Positions 33,864 to 42,625 of a DNA stretch of 64,000 bases are shown one piece after another. The stretch covers positions 124,001 through 188,000 of the forward strand of contig NZ_JAGGOI010000006.1 in assembly GCF_018614585.1 (NCBI RefSeq), read 5' to 3'. The notes under the pieces are model-generated. The model was not told where the DNA came from and searched no databases. It saw nothing but the letters and a program-made list of their open reading frames with translations. How positions within the stretch are numbered: the first letter of the stretch is position 1; each line of letters begins with the position of its first letter. This DNA is from Streptomyces sp. ISL-1 (GTDB lineage: Bacteria; Actinomycetota; Actinomycetes; Streptomycetales; Streptomycetaceae). The position numbers and the translations under genes are program-made.

Positions 33864-35449
33864 GTGCGGTGCCTCCCGAGGAGGTAGGACGGGACGGCCG
33901 CCAGCAGGATCAGGGTGGCGGCGTACGGGGCGGCGGCGGCGAACGATCCCGTTCCGGTCTCCGTCCACAGGCGGGTGGCGAGGGTGTCCATGCCGGTGGG
34001 GCGCAGCAGCAGGGTGGCGGGCAGTTCTTTCATGCAGACCACGAAGGTCAGTGCGGCCCCGGCGGCGACGCCGGGTGCGGCCAGCGGCACGGTGACCTCA
34101 CGCAGGACGCGCAGCGGACTGCGGCCGAGTGAGCGTGCGACGTCCTCCAGGACGGGCGGAGCTTGGAGGACGGCCGAGCGGGTGGCGGCCACCGCAACGG
34201 GCAGGAAGAGCACGGCGTACGCGCAGACCAGCAACGGGAGTTCCTGGTACAGCGGTTCGGCGTAGCGGACGGCGAAGAAGACCAGGGACAGCGCGACGGT
34301 GATGCCCGGCAGGGCGTGGCCCGCGTAGGCGGACTGTTCCAGCAGATGCGCGGTCCGGCCCCGGTGGCGGGCGGCGATCACCCCGACGGGCAGGGCGAGC
34401 AGCGTGGTGAGCGCGGCGCCCGCGGCGGCGATGCCGAGCGTCGTGGCGGCGATGTCGAGAAGTCCCGCGGGGTCCCAGGTCGCGGAGTTGCCGACGGCCA
34501 GCCAGTATCCGAGCGTACCCAGCGGAATGACCACGGCGACGGCGGTGACCGCCGAGCACCAGGCCAGCGCGGGCACTCGCCACCGGCCCAGTGGTGTGGG
34601 GACGGCGGGGCGGGCCGTGCCGGTACCGGTCCTGGCGTGCCCCGCGCGTCCGCGGGTGCGCGCCTCGGCTGCCACCAGTGCCACAGTCATCACCACCAGC
34701 ACGACGCTCAGTGCGGCGGCCGGTGTGCGGTCGAAACTTGCCCGGTAGGACGTGTAGATGCCGCGGGTGAAGGTGTCGTAGCGCATCAGGGAGACCGCGC
34801 CGAAGTCGGACAGTACATAGAGCGCGACGAGCACCGCGCCTCCCGCCGCAGCGGGACGGATCTGGGGCAGCGTGACCCGCAGGAAGGTCCGCAACGGCCC
34901 GAGGCCGAGCGAGCGGGACACTTCTTCCTGCGCCGGGTCGGTGCCGCGCAGCGCCGCGGTGACCGGCAGGTAGACGTACGGGAAGCTGACCAGCGTCAGT
35001 GCCAGCGCGGCTCCCGGGAAGCCCGCCAGTTCCGGGAAGGCGGAGAGCCAGGCGAAGGCCGCGACATAGCTGGGCACGGCCAGCGGCATGGTCACCAGCA
35101 CCGACCAGACGCGGGCGCCGGGCAGCGAGGTGCGCACGGTCAGCCAGGCCAGCGAGACACCGAGGAACAGACAGGCCGTCACCACGACTGCGGCGAGACC
35201 GAGACTGCGGCCGAGCAGCTGAGCGGTGCGCTCGTCGGCGACGACGCTCCAGGCGAAGCCGGGGCCGCGTTCGAGCGAGCGCACCGCGAGATAGCCGAGC
35301 GGCAGCAGTGCGAACACCGCGGCGACGGTGGCCGGAACCACCAGGACGGCCGGCGCCCGGCGCCCGGTACTGAGCCGACCGGCCGACGCGGGGGCGCCGG
35401 CCGGACTGGCGGGGGGATCCGTCCGTACGACGGGATCCTTGGTGGGCAT
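33860..35449 (-). CDS. fbpB: Iron(III) ABC transporter permease, FbpB type
   Basis: 529 residues, a double-length permease with two homologous halves of about six helices. The first half has LLGRSLGLAAVVVTACLFLG and LVTMPLAVPSYVAAFAWLSA; the coupling EAA-like loops are EVSRSLGLGPLRTFLRVTLP and DVARSLGRSPLRVLREVTVP. This is the FbpB/SfuB layout for ferric iron. The N-terminus (about 1-25) is a Pro-rich cytosolic tail. The binding protein gene precedes it by 6 nt and the ATPase gene overlaps its stop, so it is the middle gene of the operon. Confidence 0.93.
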   Translation of the reverse strand: MPTKDPVVRTDPPASPAGAPASAGRLSTGRRAPAVLVVPATVAAVFALLPLGYLAVRSLERGPGFAWSVVADERTAQLLGRSLGLAAVVVTACLFLGVSLAWLTVRTSLPGARVWSVLVTMPLAVPSYVAAFAWLSAFPELAGFPGAALALTLVSFPYVYLPVTAALRGTDPAQEEVSRSLGLGPLRTFLRVTLPQIRPAAAGGAVLVALYVLSDFGAVSLMRYDTFTRGIYTSYRASFDRTPAAALSVVLVVMTVALVAAEARTRGRAGHARTGTGTARPAVPTPLGRWRVPALAWCSAVTAVAVVIPLGTLGYWLAVGNSATWDPAGLLDIAATTLGIAAAGAALTTLLALPVGVIAARHRGRTAHLLEQSAYAGHALPGITVALSLVFFAVRYAEPLYQELPLLVCAYAVLFLPVAVAATRSAVLQAPPVLEDVARSLGRSPLRVLREVTVPLAAPGVAAGAALTFVVCMKELPATLLLRPTGMDTLATRLWTETGTGSFAAAAPYAATLILLAAVPSYLLGRHRT

Positions 35450-35455
35450 GACGGC

Positions 35456-36475
35456 TCAGACCATCCCGGCGTCCTGCAGCATCTTCAGGGTCTCCTGAAG
35501 CGATTCGAGCTTTCCGAGGTCGATCTTGGGGGCGTCGAGGGAGTCCAGCGGCGGCAGGTCCTTGACGGTGCTGGTGACACCGGCGGCCAGCGGGTACTCC
35601 TTGGTGTCGTCGGCGAAGTAGGTCTGCGCCTTCTTCGAGAGCAGGAAGTCGACGGCCTTCTGGGCCACGGGTGCCTGGTCACTGCCCTTGAGGATGCCGA
35701 CTCCGGCCGCGTTCACGAGCGCGCCCGGGTCGCCGCCCGGCAGGAAGTGGATCTTTGCGCCCACCTTGTCCTCGCCCTTCTCGGCGACCTGTTCGTACCA
35801 GTAGTAGTGGTTGACCAGACCGAGGGAGACCTCTCCCTCCCCGACCGCGTCCAGCACCTTGAGGTTGTTCTCGTACACCTTCGGGTCGTTGGCCTTCAGG
35901 CCCTTGAGCCAGGTGCGGGTGGCTTCGTCGCCCTCCAGGACGCGCATGCCGGTGACGAAGGCCTGGAAGGAGGCGTTGGTCGGGACGTATCCGATCTTGC
36001 CCTTCCATTCCGGCTTGATCAGCTCGTGGACGCTGTCCGGCACCTTGGTGACCTTGCCGGGGTTGTACGCGAGGACGCGTACGCGCCCGGAGGTGCCCAC
36101 CCAGTCGCCCGCGCCGCCGCGGAACGCCGCGTCGACCTGGTCGAGCGACGCCTGCGGCAGCTTCTGCAGGCGGCCCTTCGTGGACAGGGCTCCAAGGGCT
36201 CCGGCGTCCTGCGAGAAGAACAGCCCGGCCTTGGTCTTGTCGCCTTCCTCGAGGATCTGGGCAGTCAGCTCGGCGCTGTCGCCGTAGCGGACCGCGACCG
36301 TGGTGCCGACAGCCTTCTCCAGCTCGTCCAGCAGTGGTTTGACCAGCTTCTCGTTGCGGCCGGAGTAGATGACGAGCCCGGCGTCGTCTTCGTCGTTGCC
36401 GCAGCCCGCGAGTGCGGGCAGCAGCAGGGCCGCCGCGACGAGCGCGGTCAGACGTCGGACCAAGGGGCGTCGCAT
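35456..36475 (-). CDS. fbpA: Iron(III)-binding lipoprotein of ABC transporter
   Basis: 339 residues. Signal with lipobox LLLPALAGCGN, so the mature Cys is lipid-anchored. Type II periplasmic-binding fold of the FbpA/FutA group: LVIYSGRNEKLVKPLLDELE, ELTAQILEEGDKTKAGLFFS, SQDAGALGAL, and GLVNHYYWYEQVAEKGEDK with the Tyr cluster that usually coordinates ferric iron. First gene of the fbpABC-like operon, about 105 nt downstream of a minus-strand iron box. It captures ferric iron outside the membrane, possibly with a small anion or siderophore. Confidence 0.93.
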   Translation of the reverse strand: MRRPLVRRLTALVAAALLLPALAGCGNDEDDAGLVIYSGRNEKLVKPLLDELEKAVGTTVAVRYGDSAELTAQILEEGDKTKAGLFFSQDAGALGALSTKGRLQKLPQASLDQVDAAFRGGAGDWVGTSGRVRVLAYNPGKVTKVPDSVHELIKPEWKGKIGYVPTNASFQAFVTGMRVLEGDEATRTWLKGLKANDPKVYENNLKVLDAVGEGEVSLGLVNHYYWYEQVAEKGEDKVGAKIHFLPGGDPGALVNAAGVGILKGSDQAPVAQKAVDFLLSKKAQTYFADDTKEYPLAAGVTSTVKDLPPLDSLDAPKIDLGKLESLQETLKMLQDAGMV

Positions 36476-36579
36476 GACAGAAGCCTTCCTGCGTGGCTCA
36501 CTTCCGTCGCCGCGCGTCGCGTCGTCAGAGAGCGAGCGGCGTGACGGTGCCGCGGAGGAACCTTTGAACGCCCTATGAA

Positions 36580-36598
36580 TAAGGTAAAGCTAACCTAA
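36580..36598 (-). promoter_or_regulatory. Iron box (DmdR/IdeR operator) for the iron transporter
   Basis: The minus strand reads TTAGGTTAGCTTTACCTTA, close to the consensus TTAGGTTAGGCTMACCTAA recognised by DtxR-family repressors (DmdR1 in Streptomyces). It sits about 105 nt before the binding protein start, in the expected promoter region. Confidence 0.85.
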
Positions 36599-36718
36599 TC
36601 GTCAAGAGTGATGTACACAACATTCCGGCGGTGGTGACGGGGCGGCAGAGCCGACCCTATCCGGGGCCGTTCTATGGATCTTCAGTGGATCGACTGTGAC
36701 TTCTCTGTGACTGTCCAA

Positions 36719-36737
36719 TAAAGTAAGGCTTTCCTAA
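36719..36737 (+). promoter_or_regulatory. Iron box overlapping the promoter of the acyltransferase fusion gene
   Basis: TAAAGTAAGGCTTTCCTAA is a partly degenerate iron box whose right half overlaps TAAGAT (36735-36740), a good -10 element. The GTG start at 36747 is only 9 nt after the box and has no ribosome site, so transcription may begin at the start codon (leaderless). Confidence 0.7.
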
Positions 36738-36746
36738 GATGCGCTT

Positions 36747-39422
36747 GTGATAGCCCCTTTCGACCTGCTCCCAGGGACCAAGACCGTCCCGTTCGCCGGC
36801 AGCCTCGCGGCCCACGGCGACCGCACGGCGGTCATCACCGCCGACGGTCCGGTGTCCTACCGTGAGCTCGCCGCCCGGGTGGCCGAGACCGCACGCCGCC
36901 TCGGCCGGGAACGGCGCCTGGTGCTCCTCGTCGGCGCCAACACCGTCGACGCTCTCGTTGTCCACCTCGCGGCGCTGGCCGCGGGGCACCCCGTCCTGCT
37001 GGTGCCGGGCGACCATGCCGAAGCCGTGCAGTCGCTGACCGACGCGTACAACCCGGATGTCGTGGCACGCCCGGACGGCGGCGCATGGGTGCTCGAAGAG
37101 CGACGTGCTCGCTCCGCGCACACCCTGCATCCGGACCTCGCAATGCTGCTCAGCACCTCGGGCTCCACGGGCTCACCCAAACTCGTCCGCCTGTCGCACG
37201 AGAACCTGCAGGCCAACGCGGAATCCATAGCGGAATACCTGGGTATCCGCGACAGCGACCGCGCCGCAACGACGCTGCCCATGCACTACTGCTACGGCCT
37301 CTCCGTCATCCACAGCCATCTGCTGCGCGGCGCCGGCCTGATCCTCACCGACCTCTCGGTCGCCGACGGCTGCTTCTGGGAGCTGTTCCGGACCGGGGGA
37401 GGTTCGACGTTCGCCGGGGTCCCCTACACCTTCGACCTGCTCGACCGAGTCGGCTTCGCCTCGATGGAGCTGCCGCACCTGCGTTACGTCACCCAGGCGG
37501 GCGGGCGGCTGGCGCCCGACCGGGTCGCGCACTACGCGGCGATGGGCCGGGCCGCCGGCTGGGACCTGTTCGTCATGTACGGCCAGACCGAGGCGACGGC
37601 CCGCATGGCGTACCTGCCACCGGACCTCGCCGACACCCGCCCCGGGGCGGCCGGTGTCGCGATACCCGGCGGCTCCTTCCGGTTGCGGCCGCTGCCGGAC
37701 TGGCCCGGTCAGGACACCGGCGAGCTGGTGTACTCGGGCCCCAACGTCATGCTCGGCTACGCCGAAAGCCCCGACGACCTCCGGCTCGGCCGGTGCGTCG
37801 AGGAGCTGCACACCGGTGACATCGCCCGGCGCGCTCCCGACGGGCTGTACGAACTGATCGGGCGGCGAAGCCGGTTCGCGAAGATCCTCGGCCTGCGGAT
37901 CGATCCGCAACGGGTCGAGTTGACCCTCGCGAAGCACGGCTTCACCTCCTGCTGCACCGGTGACGACGACGAGTTGGTGGTGGCAGTCTCGGGCGATCCG
38001 GACGCCGTCGACGCGGCGCGCGTGCGGCGGACGGTGACCGGTGAATGCGGCCTGCCGGCCCGCGCCGTGCGTGTCCATGTCCTGCCCGAACTACCCCGGC
38101 TTTCCACGGGGAAGCCCGACTACCGGGCCGTACGTGAACTGACCCGGCCCAAGGTCCTTGCGGGCGGGGCGACATCCCTACCGGCGCAGCGGACGAAGCC
38201 GAAGGGACCCGTCGACCTGTGCAGGCTGTACGCCGAGATCCTCGACCGGGACCACGTCACAGAGGACAGCAGCTTCGTCGGCCTGGGCGGGGACTCGCTG
38301 AGTTACGTCGAGATGTCACTGAACCTCGAGGAAGCCCTCGGCCGGCTGCCCGACAACTGGCACACGCTCCCGATCCGTGAGCTCAGGAAACCGCCGGGGC
38401 AGCGGGCCGAGGACCGGCCCAGCACCCGCCGCCGCAACCTGGAGACCGCAGTCGCCCTGCGCGCCGTCGCCATCGTGCTGATCGTCGGCTCGCACATCCA
38501 TCTCTTCATGGTCAAGGGCGGTGCCCATGTGCTGCTCGGAGTGGCCGGGTACAACTTCGCCCGCTTCCACCTCACTTCGGCCGGCCGCCCAGAGCGGCTG
38601 CGGAACCTCGGGCGGAGCATCACACGGATCGCCGCGCCGAGCGTGGCCTGGCTGGCACTGATGCTGCTGGTCACCGAGGACTATCGGCTCACCGACGTCC
38701 TGCTGCTCACCAGCCTGCTCGGACCGCACACCGGCTTCTGGTTCATCGAGGCCCTGGTCTACATACTGACGGCCGTCGCCGCCGTGCTCGCCGTACCACT
38801 GGTGGACCGCACCGAGCGACGCTTCCCCTTCGCCGTACCCGTGGGCCTGATGACGCTCGGGCTGATCGGGCGTTACGACCTCCTCGGCCTCGACGCCCGC
38901 GGCCACATTCCGCTGGCGGTCACGGTCTTCTGGCTCTTCGCCATGGGGTGGGCTGCCGCGAAGGCGGCCACTGTGCGCCAGCGGCTCCTGGTGACGGCCG
39001 TAGCGCTGGCGACGGTTCCGGGCTTCTTCGGGCAGCCCGCCCGCGAGGCGGTCATCATCGCCGGGCTCACACTCCTGGTGTGGGTGCGGAATCTGCCGAG
39101 TCTGGCCTCCGTCAACCGTGTGGCAGGCGTACTGGCCGGCAGCTCGCTCTACATCTACGTGACGCACTGGCAGGTCTTCCCGCGCCTGGACGACCAGTTC
39201 GCGGTGGTGGCGCTGATCGCCTCGCTCGTGGTCGGTATCGCATACGCCGCCGTGGCAACCCGGGTGATGCGGTGGCGGCCGTTGCGCGCATGGCGGACGT
39301 CCTTCGGGGGGCGACGACCAGGTGCCTCGGGCTGGTCAGTCCTGTTCCGCCAGGACGCTGTGGGCCACCGCGAAGGCCGTGTTCGCGGCCGGGACACCGC
39401 AGTAGAGCGCCGTCCGAAGTAG
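36747..39422 (+). CDS. Acyl/aminoacyl ligase - carrier - acyltransferase 3 fusion, iron-regulated
   Basis: 891 residues. Residues about 1-470 are an ANL adenylate-forming enzyme (LLSTSGSTGSPKLVRLSHEN, VMYGQTEATARMAYLP, ELHTGDIARRAPDG). A carrier follows at about 490-560 with the pantetheine site GLGGDSLSYVEM. From about 570 there is a polytopic acyltransferase 3 domain starting AVALRAVAIVLIVGSHIHLF, whose His is typical of O-acyltransferases. The chain could activate an acid, load it on its own carrier and pass it to an extracellular or membrane acceptor. The final 25 or so residues are read antisense through a decarboxylase relic and are probably not native. Divergent from the iron transporter; role in iron stress is inference. 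Confidence 0.85.
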   Translation: MIAPFDLLPGTKTVPFAGSLAAHGDRTAVITADGPVSYRELAARVAETARRLGRERRLVLLVGANTVDALVVHLAALAAGHPVLLVPGDHAEAVQSLTDAYNPDVVARPDGGAWVLEERRARSAHTLHPDLAMLLSTSGSTGSPKLVRLSHENLQANAESIAEYLGIRDSDRAATTLPMHYCYGLSVIHSHLLRGAGLILTDLSVADGCFWELFRTGGGSTFAGVPYTFDLLDRVGFASMELPHLRYVTQAGGRLAPDRVAHYAAMGRAAGWDLFVMYGQTEATARMAYLPPDLADTRPGAAGVAIPGGSFRLRPLPDWPGQDTGELVYSGPNVMLGYAESPDDLRLGRCVEELHTGDIARRAPDGLYELIGRRSRFAKILGLRIDPQRVELTLAKHGFTSCCTGDDDELVVAVSGDPDAVDAARVRRTVTGECGLPARAVRVHVLPELPRLSTGKPDYRAVRELTRPKVLAGGATSLPAQRTKPKGPVDLCRLYAEILDRDHVTEDSSFVGLGGDSLSYVEMSLNLEEALGRLPDNWHTLPIRELRKPPGQRAEDRPSTRRRNLETAVALRAVAIVLIVGSHIHLFMVKGGAHVLLGVAGYNFARFHLTSAGRPERLRNLGRSITRIAAPSVAWLALMLLVTEDYRLTDVLLLTSLLGPHTGFWFIEALVYILTAVAAVLAVPLVDRTERRFPFAVPVGLMTLGLIGRYDLLGLDARGHIPLAVTVFWLFAMGWAAAKAATVRQRLLVTAVALATVPGFFGQPAREAVIIAGLTLLVWVRNLPSLASVNRVAGVLAGSSLYIYVTHWQVFPRLDDQFAVVALIASLVVGIAYAAVATRVMRWRPLRAWRTSFGGRRPGASGWSVLFRQDAVGHREGRVRGRDTAVERRPK

Positions 39423-39520
39423 CGCGGCGCCGATTTTCCTCGGGTGTGAGCCCGTTGTGAAGCGCGGCTCGTCCGACCTCGTCGGAGCTCTATGCGACAA
39501 CGCCCCTGACCATGTACACC
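39336..39520 (-). pseudogene. Carboxymuconolactone decarboxylase relic
   Basis: The minus strand gives KIGAALLRTALYCGVPAANT and AFAVAHSVLAEQD then a stop, the C-terminus of a PcaC-type decarboxylase. A shifted frame just upstream gives GRAALHNGLTPEE. The two join if one A is removed from a run of four A at about 39434-39437, so a single-base frameshift is visible. The N-terminal half is missing. It overlaps the 3' end of the plus-strand acyltransferase gene. Confidence 0.75.
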
Positions 39521-39559
39521 GGCGAGCACCGGATCGCCTTGCGTGGGTAGGAGTCGGCC

Positions 39560-40489
39560 GTGCTGCTGAGACAACTCGAGTATTTGACCGCGCTGGCGCG
39601 GGAACGCCACTTCGCGCGGGCCGCCGAGGCCTGCTACGTGTCCCAGCCCTCGCTCTCCGCGGGCATCCGGACGCTGGAGCGCGAACTCAAGGTCATGATC
39701 GTGCGACGGGGCCGGCGCTTCGAGGGCTTCACCCCCGAGGGCGAGCGGGTGGTGATGTGGGCCCGCAGGATTCTGGCGGAGCGCGACGCCCTGTGCGACG
39801 ACCTCGCGGCGATGGACGGCGGGCTGACCGGCGTGCTGCGGGTGGGAGCGATCCCGACGGCGCTGACCGCCGCCCAGCTGCTGACCACGCCGTTCTTCGA
39901 CCAGCACCGCCAGGTCAGGCTCTCGCTGGAATCGGTGTCGTCGAGGGAAATGGTGCACCGGCTGGCCGAGTTCGACCTCGATGTGGGGATGAGTTATGTG
40001 GACGGGGAGCCGCTCGGCAACGTACGCACGGTTCCGCTGTACCGCGAGCGCTATCTGCTGCTGACACCGCAGGACGGCGAACTGGCCGACCGGGAGCGGG
40101 TCGGCTGGGCCGAGGTGGCCGGCGTCCCGTTGTGCCTGCTCTCCCCGGTGATGCAGAACCGCCGGATCCTGGACCGTAACTTCGCCGACGCCGGAGTGAG
40201 CGTCAGCCCTTACGTGGAGACGGACACCGTGTCGGCCCTGTACTCCCACCTCGGGACACAGCGGTGGTCCAGCGTCATCGCCCACGCCTGGCTCGGCCTG
40301 TTCGGTGTGCCCGAGGGAATGCGGCTGGTGCCCATCGAGCGGCCCGCCCGCAACCACCACGTCGGCCTGGTGCTGGCCGACCGTGATCCGGGGCTCAGCC
40401 TGGTGCGGGCGCTGGTGGACGTGGCCCACCGGGTGGACATGGGCGCGGCGCTGGACGACATCCTGCGCAAGTATCTGCACCGCCTGTAG
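39560..40489 (+). CDS. LysR-family regulator
   Basis: 309 residues from a GTG at 39560 with GTAGGAG upstream. The N-terminal winged helix is plain: LLRQLEYLTALARERHFARA, AEACYVSQPSLSAGIRTLER. The C-terminal periplasmic-binding-like effector domain follows (GVLRVGAIPTALTAAQLLTT). It is co-directional with the formate dehydrogenase genes, 110 nt upstream of them, and likely regulates them, perhaps in response to formate. LysR proteins usually lie divergent to their target; here the same-strand layout is common for formate dehydrogenase loci. Confidence 0.92.
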   Translation: MLLRQLEYLTALARERHFARAAEACYVSQPSLSAGIRTLERELKVMIVRRGRRFEGFTPEGERVVMWARRILAERDALCDDLAAMDGGLTGVLRVGAIPTALTAAQLLTTPFFDQHRQVRLSLESVSSREMVHRLAEFDLDVGMSYVDGEPLGNVRTVPLYRERYLLLTPQDGELADRERVGWAEVAGVPLCLLSPVMQNRRILDRNFADAGVSVSPYVETDTVSALYSHLGTQRWSSVIAHAWLGLFGVPEGMRLVPIERPARNHHVGLVLADRDPGLSLVRALVDVAHRVDMGAALDDILRKYLHRL

Positions 40490-40598
40490 CACCGTTGATA
40501 GGCGGCGCCTAACAGCCCATAGCCAAGAACGCTTGGACTCGCCCGGAAATCCGCAGGACAGTGCCCCTACACCTGTCGCGCGATCGAAGGGGCTGGTC

Positions 40599-41072
40599 AT
40601 GGCGCCGTTGCCGGAGGAGTCGTTGGAGCATCGGGTGCGCTCGATCGTCGCGGACCACCGCGGTGACCGCGGTGCGCTGTTGCCCATCCTCCACACCGTC
40701 AGGGAAGAACTGGGGTACGTCGATCCGGCGGTGATCCCGGTCCTGGCCGCCGAACTCAACCTGTCGAGAGCCGACGTGTACGGCGTCGTCACCTTCTACG
40801 AGGACTTCCGTCAGACCCCGCCGGGCCGCAGGACCGTACGGATCTGCCGCGCCGAGGCCTGCCAGGCGGTGGGCGCGGTGACGGTGGCCGACCGCGCCCG
40901 CGAACGGCTCGGGATCACCTTCGGCGAGACCACCCCCGACGGGGAGGTCACCCTGGAGCAGGTCTTCTGCTTCGGCAACTGCGCCACCGGCCCCGCGGTC
41001 GAGATCGACGGGCGGCTGTACGGCCGGGTCGGCCCGGAGCGCCTGGACACCCTGCTGGAGGCGGACGCATGA
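40599..41072 (+). CDS. fdsG: NAD-dependent formate dehydrogenase gamma subunit (NuoE-like)
   Basis: 157 residues from the ATG at 40599 (GAAGGGGCTGGTC upstream). Thioredoxin-like [2Fe-2S] subunit: GYVDPAVIPVLAAELNLSRA, VYGVVTFYEDFRQTPPGR, and the four cluster Cys in RICRAEACQAVG and CFGNCATGPAV. It relays electrons between the Mo/Fe-S alpha subunit and the flavin subunit. Overlaps the next gene by ATGA. Confidence 0.92.
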   Translation: MAPLPEESLEHRVRSIVADHRGDRGALLPILHTVREELGYVDPAVIPVLAAELNLSRADVYGVVTFYEDFRQTPPGRRTVRICRAEACQAVGAVTVADRARERLGITFGETTPDGEVTLEQVFCFGNCATGPAVEIDGRLYGRVGPERLDTLLEADA

Positions 41073-42625
41073 GCAACCCTGTGACGGTCTACGTGCCCCG
41101 CGACTCCGCCGCCCGCTCGGTGGGCGCCGACGAGGTCGCCGGGCGGATCGCCGAAGCTGCCGCAGCGGCAGGCCGCACGGTGCGTCTGATCCGTAACGGA
41201 TCCCGCGGGATGCTGTGGCTGGAGCCGCTGGTGGAAGTGGCGACCCCGGCCGGCCGGATCGCGTACGGACCCGTGACTCCCGAGGACGTCGACGGCCTGA
41301 TCGCCGCCGGCATGCTCGAAGGAGCCGGGCATGCACTGTGCCACGGCCCCACCGAGGACATCGACTGGCTCCGCGACCAGACCCGGGTCACCTTCGCCCG
41401 GGTCGGCGTGGTGGATCCGCTCTCCGCGGAGGACTTCATCGCGCACGGCGGGCTGGAAGGAGTGCGGCGCGCCCTGAAGCTCACTCCGGAGGAGACCGTC
41501 GCCGAGGTCACCGAGTCCGGGCTGCGCGGGCGCGGCGGAGCCGGCTTCCCGGCCGGCATCAAGTGGAAGACGGTCCAACAGGCGGAGTCGGAACTGAAGT
41601 TCGTCTGCTGCAACGCCGATGAGGGCGACAGCGGCACGTTCGCCGACCGCATGCTGATGGAGGGCGACCCGTTCACCCTCATCGAGGGAATGACCATCGC
41701 CGCCCTGGCGGTCGGCGCCAGTGAGGGCTACATCTACGTGCGCTCGGAGTACCCGGACGCGGTGGCCACCCTGCGGGCGGCGATCGCGACGGCGTACGAG
41801 CGCGGTTGGCTCGGCAGCGACATCCTCGGCTCGGATCTCCGCTTCGACCTTTTCGTACGGGTCGGCGCCGGGGCGTACATCTGCGGCGAGGAGACCTCCA
41901 TGCTGGAGAGCCTGGAGGGCAAGCGCGGCATGGTCCGCGCCAAACCGCCGATCCCGGCGCTGGAAGGCCTGTTCGGCAAGCCGACCGTGGTCAACAACGT
42001 CCTGACTCTCGGCTCCGTACCGATGATCCTGGCCGACGGCGCGAAAGCCTTCGCGGACCTCGGCACCGGCCGCTCCCGGGGCACGCAGGTCTTCCAGCTC
42101 GGCGGGAACATCGCCCGGGGCGGCATCGTCGAGACGGCTTTCGGCGTCACGCTCGGCGAGTTGGTCGAGGGGTACGGCGGCGGGACCCGGTCCGGCCGGC
42201 CGGTACGGGCGGTCCAGGTCGGCGGGCCGCTCGGGGCGTACCTGCCCACCTCGCGGTTCGAACTTCCCATGGACTACGAGGCGTTCGCGGCAGCGGGCGC
42301 GATGGTCGGACACGGCGGTGTAGTGGTCTTCGACGAGACCGTGGACATGGCCGGACAGGCCCGGTTCGCCATGGAGTTCTGCGCCGCCGAGTCGTGCGGC
42401 AAGTGCACCCCCTGCCGGGTCGGCGCGACCCGCGGCGTCGAGGTCATCGACAAGATCGTCGCCGGTGAGAACCGGTCGGCCAACCTCGTACTCCTGAACG
42501 ACCTGTGCGACCTGATGACCGAAGGCTCGCTGTGCGCGATGGGCGGGCTGACCCCGATGCCGGTGAAGAGCGCCCTGGAGCACTTCCCCACGGACTTCGC
42601 GACGACGACGGAGGCAAGGCGATGA
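41069..42625 (+). CDS. fdsB: NAD-dependent formate dehydrogenase beta subunit (NuoF-like)
   Basis: 518 residues. An N-terminal thioredoxin-like extension precedes the NuoF core: GLRGRGGAGFPAGIKWKTV (NAD/FMN loop), CNADEGDSGTFADRMLMEGD (FMN binding), GAYICGEETSMLESLEGKRG, and the [4Fe-4S] motif ESCGKCTPCRVG. It passes electrons from FMN to NAD. Start and stop both overlap neighbours by four nt, indicating translational coupling in the operon. Confidence 0.94.
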   Translation: MSNPVTVYVPRDSAARSVGADEVAGRIAEAAAAAGRTVRLIRNGSRGMLWLEPLVEVATPAGRIAYGPVTPEDVDGLIAAGMLEGAGHALCHGPTEDIDWLRDQTRVTFARVGVVDPLSAEDFIAHGGLEGVRRALKLTPEETVAEVTESGLRGRGGAGFPAGIKWKTVQQAESELKFVCCNADEGDSGTFADRMLMEGDPFTLIEGMTIAALAVGASEGYIYVRSEYPDAVATLRAAIATAYERGWLGSDILGSDLRFDLFVRVGAGAYICGEETSMLESLEGKRGMVRAKPPIPALEGLFGKPTVVNNVLTLGSVPMILADGAKAFADLGTGRSRGTQVFQLGGNIARGGIVETAFGVTLGELVEGYGGGTRSGRPVRAVQVGGPLGAYLPTSRFELPMDYEAFAAAGAMVGHGGVVVFDETVDMAGQARFAMEFCAAESCGKCTPCRVGATRGVEVIDKIVAGENRSANLVLLNDLCDLMTEGSLCAMGGLTPMPVKSALEHFPTDFATTTEARR

